Positions 56,549-64,000 of a stretch of DNA of 64,000 nucleotides are shown here, one piece after another. A model generated the notes under the pieces. It did not search any database and was not told where the DNA came from. It was given only the letters and a program-made list of their open reading frames with translations. The translations under genes and the position numbers were made by a program. The stretch is from Diphasiastrum complanatum (taxonomy: Eukaryota > Streptophyta > Lycopodiopsida > Lycopodiales > Lycopodiaceae): NCBI GenBank assembly GCA_029204225.1, contig CM055111.1, positions 28,542,340-28,606,339 on the forward strand. The letters are read 5' to 3'. Every line of letters begins with the position of its first letter. Within the stretch, counting starts at the first letter, position 1.

Positions 56549-56599
<51 letters not shown>
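56549..56599. repeat. (CT)n microsatellite at the end of LINE-CT copy 2
   Basis: About 50 bp, preceded by a C-rich run. The sequence after it is unlike that after the other two runs. Confidence 0.95.
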
Positions 56600-56603
<4 letters not shown>

Positions 56604-59600
56604 TTTCTACTACCTTCTTGATATTCTTTGAGTTATCTTCTTTCGTGAGGATGAACAAGAAGAAGAATCGAAAGGGCTAACATCATGCCCATCATTTTTT
56701 CTTTCAAGAAAAATTGTGACAAAACTTATGATTAGAAGTCCATAAACAAATAAAAGGTCTTTTATAGTTATTGCAAGAAAATTGGGTGTGAATTATTCAA
56801 AGATCAATCATAATAATTCAATCTACTTTTGACTTCACACAATGTTGAAGGTATAAGTGGTGTGCAATGCAACTTTCATAATGGCATTTCAAGATTGATT
56901 TTAGATATACTTTATGCCCATGGACTAGCCAAGAATCTACTGTCGATTTTCCTTTCGAATCGGTGATCATTCATTTTGACTCCATGATTCGTTCAATGAA
57001 TCGTGATTTGATGAAACATTGTTTGAGTTTCAAAACTCCAACTATAGGTGGATGTAGGGTGTTGTCAAGGAATTCCACAAGGTATGATTTGCCAGACGTA
57101 TTCCATGGGGTTTTGGAGAGAAAAGAAGCATTTCAAGGTTGATTAACTTGTAAGAGAAAGTCACCTGAAACTACAACTTCAATAATTGCTCAATTTCTCA
57201 ACAAGACCATGATCGAGCAAACTGCAATTTAAGGTTTTGGTGCATTATCTATTTCATATCTTGATTATTCATAGTTCACTAGTTTTTGGAAAATGAAAGT
57301 CAACACCAAGACCATTTGAGAGACATTTTCCTCGAGCTTTATGGATTGTTGCTCTTGAAACTATATTAGTTTAAAAAAAAATCATACTTTGACAAGAGCA
57401 TGAAGGCTTTGCAATGTGAATCAAAATCTTTATTTAAAAATCATAAAATTACTTTCAGTACAAACATTGATTTTAGACTAACCCATAGCCATGTAGCCTA
57501 GAACATTCATTCAAAATTACCTTCAGTACAAATTGATTTTAGACTAACCCATAGCCATGTCAAAATTTTATTAGCTCTTGATGCTACACAAGAATCTTAT
57601 TTTGATTTCAAAACAATTTCATTATATCTTGATAATGTCATACTACTTAATACTTCTACTTGCTTGTCTCGATATGCCACAATTTTTCTATCTACAAAAT
57701 CTTATATGACTATCCTTTGGACAATTTGCTATTTTCTTGGTGCATAATTTCATAGGGATAGGTCAAAAAATTATTACATCTCAGTTTTGACTCAATCTTG
57801 GTATTTTGTGTGGACCGACATCAAATATTGCCTTAAAGTCATGTGAACAATCTTGGATCTTTTGGCATCCTTTGAGGCACTAGACTCAAGAGAGGGCATT
57901 TAATTTTTTGAGTCCCATCTTGAAACGCCTTGACTGCTTAGCATCTAATGTGGAGTCCCACTTGCAAGTCCATGAGAATTCATTGAACTATAATAACTCC
58001 TTTTTCAAGTTGAATTCCCCACGCACTTCATTGTCCTTCACTCAAGATTGTCATCAAATACCGCATCATTCCAACAATCTTGGTGGACTAAAGATTCACA
58101 CATGTGAATCAAACAAAGAGAAATTGTAAACTAATTTTCTGACCTGGAGGGTTATGACCTTACTCATCATCTAATTTCCTATTGGTGTACACATTTTTCA
58201 TGCTACTTTTAGATGTGAATGTTGTGTCATGTGCCAAATCCAAGCTAATAACAAAAACAATGGAAGTATACCCACGAAGCTAAAAACATGAAGATCTCCA
58301 TGGAATCACATTAGAAATGAGGAAATGATTACAAACCATTGAATAGAGAATGGATTCATGTGGATAGGGCACATGACACCTAGTAAATGGAAACCCCAAG
58401 GCTCACATTTACAAAGGATGAAGAGGAAATAGAGCTCCTAGTTCTCTCTCTTGCAAATGAGCCAAAAGATCCCTAACATGATGTCTCTTGCCTACTTAAA
58501 GGCAAAACACCTGACCTAACTAAACATAACTTTCTTGAAGGATAGTCAGCCATTGTTGAGTCTTGTTTATTGTACATAGAGCACTTGTTGGCTTGTTATC
58601 CTTATTAAATTACTTAGGAGGGCCCGAAGAGAGAACCGCCTTGTCTTAAGGCTAATATCTCCTTTTTGGGCCTAACAAAGCTTACACTGGATATTATATT
58701 ATGTTTTAAGCATTGATGTAGTAAACATAAATGACACCCCCCCTACTTAAACACGTTTTCCCTAAAAACTGAAGATGCTTGTTTGATAAACGTGAATGCT
58801 CCAAATCTATAATTTAAGTAGTGATGACTGGCGATGTCATGTACATCATGTCATCTAATATCTTCAATATGCAACCTATGCTCCCATGAAGAAAAACGAT
58901 GGTCAAATAAGAGATTGATGAAGCACCATATTACTTGTTGGCAACCAATCTGCAAGGAATGGACATAATGTATCACCTCAATATCCTCTTTTGTCTGCTT
59001 CCTCGATGTCATGCCACTTGGATGATTCACCCATTTCTTTTACACATGTTTTTGTATTACATTTGGCTCTTCCACTGTATTTAAAAATCCATATCATTTA
59101 ATCACCTTGATTGATGAAACTTTGATTGATCAATCAACTTTTATAGATATAAATTGTTTGTGAAGAATTGTAAAACATATCTATCTTACATATATTGATT
59201 TTGGGGGTTCTACCCATGTAGATTGATTGTACATATTCAAGGTGTGTGAATTGAGCACATATCTTTGTAGAATAGGGCAAGTTGGGGTTAGTAGGTAGAT
59301 CAAGTTCCAATGACATGCATAAAGTCTAGTTGGTCTAGTATGACATGCACCAATGTTCACAATGTCTAGATTGACATGCATGTAGATTTACACATGGAAA
59401 TGGCCTAATATGACCTTGTAGAAACTCGAGCCATCATAAATGCATTGTGTCCTAAGTTTCCATTGTGACATGCAAGGCATGCAAATAATCTAATGGACAC
59501 ATGCAAGGAGAATTGTAGGTTCATAGTTGAGAAATTGACATCTGGAGAAAGTAGGTAGAAGTTAGGTGCAATTTCTGCATGCAAGCTATTAGGTGTCAAT

Positions 59601-60378
59601 ATGGTAGAACTTTAAACTTGAATAGGTGTAGGGAATGCATTGAATGCTAGTAGTACCACGAATTTAGGCTCTCCTATATATGTACATATGGTTCTCATTC
59701 ATTTCTAATGATGAATCAAGCTTTGGTAAGGTCATAATGTCAAAGTTGGATCTCATTCTATTTTGCTTGTAATTGTATTCTCTCTCTAACTCGAGATTGG
59801 TGTCTTCTTCATACATTATTATGCTTGTGTACTTTCCCTATTTGTGAGAAATTAATGTAGCTTTGATTTGTAGCATTCTAGATTGTGCTTTAGCCTCAGA
59901 TCTGTTGGTAGATTGTAGTATTACTCTGCAGGTGATCTGTGTGCTACCATAAAGCATGGTAAAGATCATTCACACTTTTGGTGTGGTTCCCCACACGTGT
60001 GAATATGCTAGATTTCACATTGTTGACCATATAAGACTGCTCCATGCAAAATAGCTGATGTTGGTAGTGCAAATTGGATGTATGTTGAGGGACAACACTA
60101 GATGTATTGTTGTCTAAAGTAGAGTTCTTCAAATATGTACAAATTCATATTCAAATTTGGCGAATGCAATTTAGCTCCAAAGAATGATCCATAGATATGC
60201 ACATTACAATCAAATATTTTGTTGCTCTAGAATCTAATCTGGATTTTCTTCCAAGGATGTAGTATCCATAGTTGGCCATGAATATGTTTAAAATATTAGT
60301 CCATCTATGTATACATATAATGTTCAAGCCTAAAATATATTGCATTACATTAAATTGCTCCACTGAATAACCATAACA
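56600..60378. other. AT-rich stretch, no recognised gene
   Basis: Short frames only. A 45-bp near-direct repeat (AAAATTACTTTCAGTACAAAC... GACTAACCCATAGCCATGT) occurs at about 57444-57502 and 57512-57560. At 59300-59470 the word GACATGCA recurs many times. No hallmark domains. Confidence 0.5.
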
Positions 60379-60660
60379 TTATTCGATGAAAATCATTGTA
60401 ATAGCTCTCAGCAGCAGATGTCTGTTGGGTAGAATGCCATACTTGGCCATCTGCTCATTCAAATTCTTCGATGCACTTTTGTACAAAGATTGGCCATTTA
60501 TCATTGGTAATATGAGGTTCTTCACACTGCATCCAATATTGCCATCAGATTTTTGCAGATCCATCAAGATATGTTCCTGGAAAGTGAATCTTTTCTGGTC
60601 ACTACTTGGATTGGACTGAAAATACTTGTCAAAGTTGTCCAGCCATGTTCTCACGTCCAT
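60379..60660 (-). pseudogene. Possible Gypsy gag fragment
   Basis: 93 residues: VRTWLDNFDKYFQSNPSSDQ then KRFTFQEHILMDLQKSDGN. The V-x-x-WL-x-x-FDKYF opening resembles the gag capsid start of Ty3/gypsy elements. No knuckle or protease follows. Assignment is weak. Confidence 0.4.
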
Positions 60661-61177
60661 GTGAGCAATTCTACCATCAAACTTATGAAAGACATATTGT
60701 CACTGCACTGTCATTGTTTCCACCATAGGCTGGAAAGAATGGTCCAAATGAAAAAATTGGTAGTGATGACGTTTTGATTGACATGAATTTAGCTCATTGT
60801 CACTATCATTGCTATAAAAACCACTTGGGTTATGTTGATTCGTATGATAAACTTGTTGATCATCCTGATTGACGCACTGACTGGATTCACCATCGCTATG
60901 CTCATGATATTGATTTTCAAAGATCTGAAAAAAATCTCCTCGAGACTTTCAAATGGGGGATTGGGTGTTTACGAATCATGAAGGATTCTAGCATAATGCG
61001 TCTTGGCAAGCATTACAAATTGTCCACTAGGTATAGGGGACTCAAATCTTGAAAAAAATTGGATAATTGGCTTACTAATTGGATCTCTCAGAAGGAGCAC
61101 AAGTGCACCCGATATTTCACATAAGTTGACTTAAGAAAAGTCTATGTGAAGAGGAACATCTTGGTTTTGGAGACCAA

Positions 61178-61340
61178 TTGGACCTATTGAATGAATCATT
61201 GGGTGTGACTCGACTTGAACCCCAGAAGATCTTGGATACTAGAACTAAACAATTGAGAAATCGTATAGTTATCGAGCATCTAGTTCAATGGAAGAGTCAT
61301 ACAGATGATGATGATTCCAGGGAGCAGGAAGGAAGCCTGA
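61178..61340 (+). pseudogene. Gypsy chromodomain fragment
   Basis: QKILDTRTKQLRNRIVIEHL then VQWKSHTDDDDSREQ matches the chromodomain block I-L-D-x-R-x-x-x-LRN-x-x-x-x-E-x-LV-x-WK, close to the copy in EMB1270 intron 2 (ILDRRERQLRNHILQEYLV). Only this end of the integrase survives. Confidence 0.65.
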
Positions 61341-61386
61341 AAAAAAACTTTTCTAACTTTAAGTTTTTAGGTCATAACTTGAATAA

Positions 61387-61408
61387 GGGGGGGGGGGGGG
61401 GGGGGGGG
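61387..61408. repeat. 22-base poly-G run
   Basis: 22 consecutive G. It lies about 50 bp after the chromodomain fragment. Confidence 0.95.
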
Positions 61409-61811
61409 AGGAAGAATGCCATGCCCACGACTAATCTTGGATTGATTAACTTGTTAGAGGTCGGTAGGCCTGGCGAGGTAGGTACGACTACTTGCTACCC
61501 GGTAGCGAGCCTGATCACGCCCGCTACCGAACGTAATCTAAAGTTTGGAGAGATGCAATGCAAGTAGAGTATGATGCATTAGAAGAAGAACAATGTTGAT
61601 GATCTGATTTCACACGTGTGGAGCCTGTTCCCACGTGTGAAATGACGTACTTTTCATACTTGTATATATCTAAATTGATTTTGTATCAATCTAGTTAGTG
61701 TGAACATGATATGACTAGTTTTTAGTCAAGTTGACTAGTCACCTAGAAATTAGCTTTTCCTTGCATGTGCATGAGTAAATGCTCCCACATGGCAAGTGGA
61801 TGTTCACACGT

Positions 61812-63360
<1,549 letters not shown>

Positions 63361-64000
63361 ATGGCCCTTCCCACCCCCTCGCTGCCTGCTCAGCCTACTC
63401 CCGCCCCTCCCACCCCCTCGCTGGCCCTTCCCACCCCCTCGCTGTCTGCTCAGCCTACTCCCGCCCCTCCCGCCCCCTCGCTAGCCCTTCCCAACCCCTC
63501 GCTGCCTACTCACAGCCCTCCCCCCTCTTCCTTGGCCCTCTCCTTTCTCCATGGTTCTCCTGCCCCCTCCCATTATCCTCTCTCATTCCCTAAAGAAGCC
63601 TACTCTCCTACGAAAGCATTTGAACAGTACCTTCTCTCTTGCATGGAACAGATTACACTGGAATCTAGCTACCTAAGGATGGAATTGAAAACCACAATAC
63701 AAGCTATGGCAATCGAGAAGCAAGCTATGATGGCCCAGATCATATCTTTGGAAGAGATCTTGAGCAAAAAAGAAGAACCAGCCAGCACCACAAAGATCTA
63801 AGAATTGGAGGAACGGATTGAGCAAGATAAGGCGGAAACCAAAACATGGGCCTCTCTATTCAAAGAAGACGTTAAAGGAGGTACACACACTTTCAATAGC
63901 GTCATCTCAGCCACCATATCTGAAGAAGAAATGCGGAAGTATAAATCTATGAATGTGTGGGTGCGAGGAATTGAAGATACTAAGGCTCCAATTACCGAAG
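63361..64000 (+). pseudogene. LINE ORF1-like frame, cut by window end
   Basis: ATG 63361 opens a Pro-rich repeat (PTPAPPTPSLALPTPSL), then a coiled coil (YLLSCMEQITLESSYLRMEL; EKQAMMAQIISLEEILSKKE). A TAA stands at 63799-63801. In the same frame the coil continues (ELEERIEQDKAETKTW), then MRKYKSMNVWVRGIEDTK. A coil followed by N-V-x-V-R-G-I-x-D/E resembles LINE ORF1 proteins, where the coil precedes the RNA-binding domain (N-x-R-I-x-G-I-x-E). The end lies outside the window. The family call is an inference from this order. Confidence 0.45.

Larger units (their letters stand above)
51043..56599 (+). mobile_element. LINE-CT copy 2, split by Copia-3
   Basis: 51043-51074 and 55267-56599 together align with 17648-18115 and 19012-20109. 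The middle of the LINE coding part (18116-19011 in copy 1) is absent. The ORF2 tail is open (SSYSIWFARNNVICSS to the same C-terminal stop). A 78-bp tandem duplication (55290-55367 and 55368-55445) is private to this copy. It ends in (CT)n at 56549-56599. Confidence 0.8.

Noticed and set aside
57444-57560. Possible CRISPR-like or satellite array
   Set aside because: Only two near-identical units; simple local duplication in a plant genome.

Overview
The window is plant nuclear DNA. Two spliced genes have clear land-plant orthologues: a replication protein A large subunit with C-terminal zinc knuckles (RPA1C/E type) and the chloroplast PPR protein EMB1270 (At3g18110 family). Between and inside them lie Copia and Gypsy (chromovirus) LTR retrotransposons, LINEs, a tRNA-derived SINE, a hAT-like transposon and long (CT)n/(AT)n microsatellites. 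I cannot fix the species. The large repeat-filled introns fit a big plant genome (fern, gymnosperm or similar), but that is inference. No CRISPR array, operon, rRNA gene or intact tRNA gene was seen.

Layout: 1-5069 is a decayed minus-strand Copia element (Copia-1); one LTR carries a 79-bp tRNA-like SINE. 5070-9059 is intergenic and upstream sequence. 9060-17114 is RPA1 (two exons, 855 codons plus stop) with a second Copia element (Copia-2, minus strand, TSD CTGCT) inside its only coding intron. 17648-20109 is a degenerate LINE 3' part ending in (CT)n, followed by another LINE fragment (20407-22130), a tRNA-Met-type primer site (22371), a gag fragment with zinc knuckles (23484-24330) and a lone exon resembling membrane-associated kinase regulators (25226-25640, minus).

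28990-35616 is a nested DNA-transposon patch: a hAT-like gene with a BED finger and a hAT dimerisation motif but no catalytic core, set between two direct repeats; GGTACC-rich foldback arms with (AT)n centres; and GGACGCG-rich elements, two of which form a perfect 23-bp inverted repeat. 36226-36620 is a CBSX5-like exon interrupted by two in-frame TGA codons.

39548-50959 is the EMB1270 orthologue in four exons (4335 nt, 1444 residues). Its 6-kb second intron holds Gypsy chromodomain and Copia gag remnants. Just downstream, a second copy of the LINE repeat was split by a young Copia element (Copia-3, 51075-55266, TSD GAACG). The unsplit sequence survives at 17672-17690. Copia-3's primer-binding site matches the anticodon arm of initiator tRNA-Met rather than the tRNA 3' end, so half-tRNA priming is likely. 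The window ends with Gypsy fragments, a third (CT)n-terminated LINE copy and the start of a LINE ORF1-like coding region.

The two host genes act in separate processes: nuclear DNA replication/repair and chloroplast RNA processing. They share no visible regulation. The main story of the window is the nesting order of the transposable elements.
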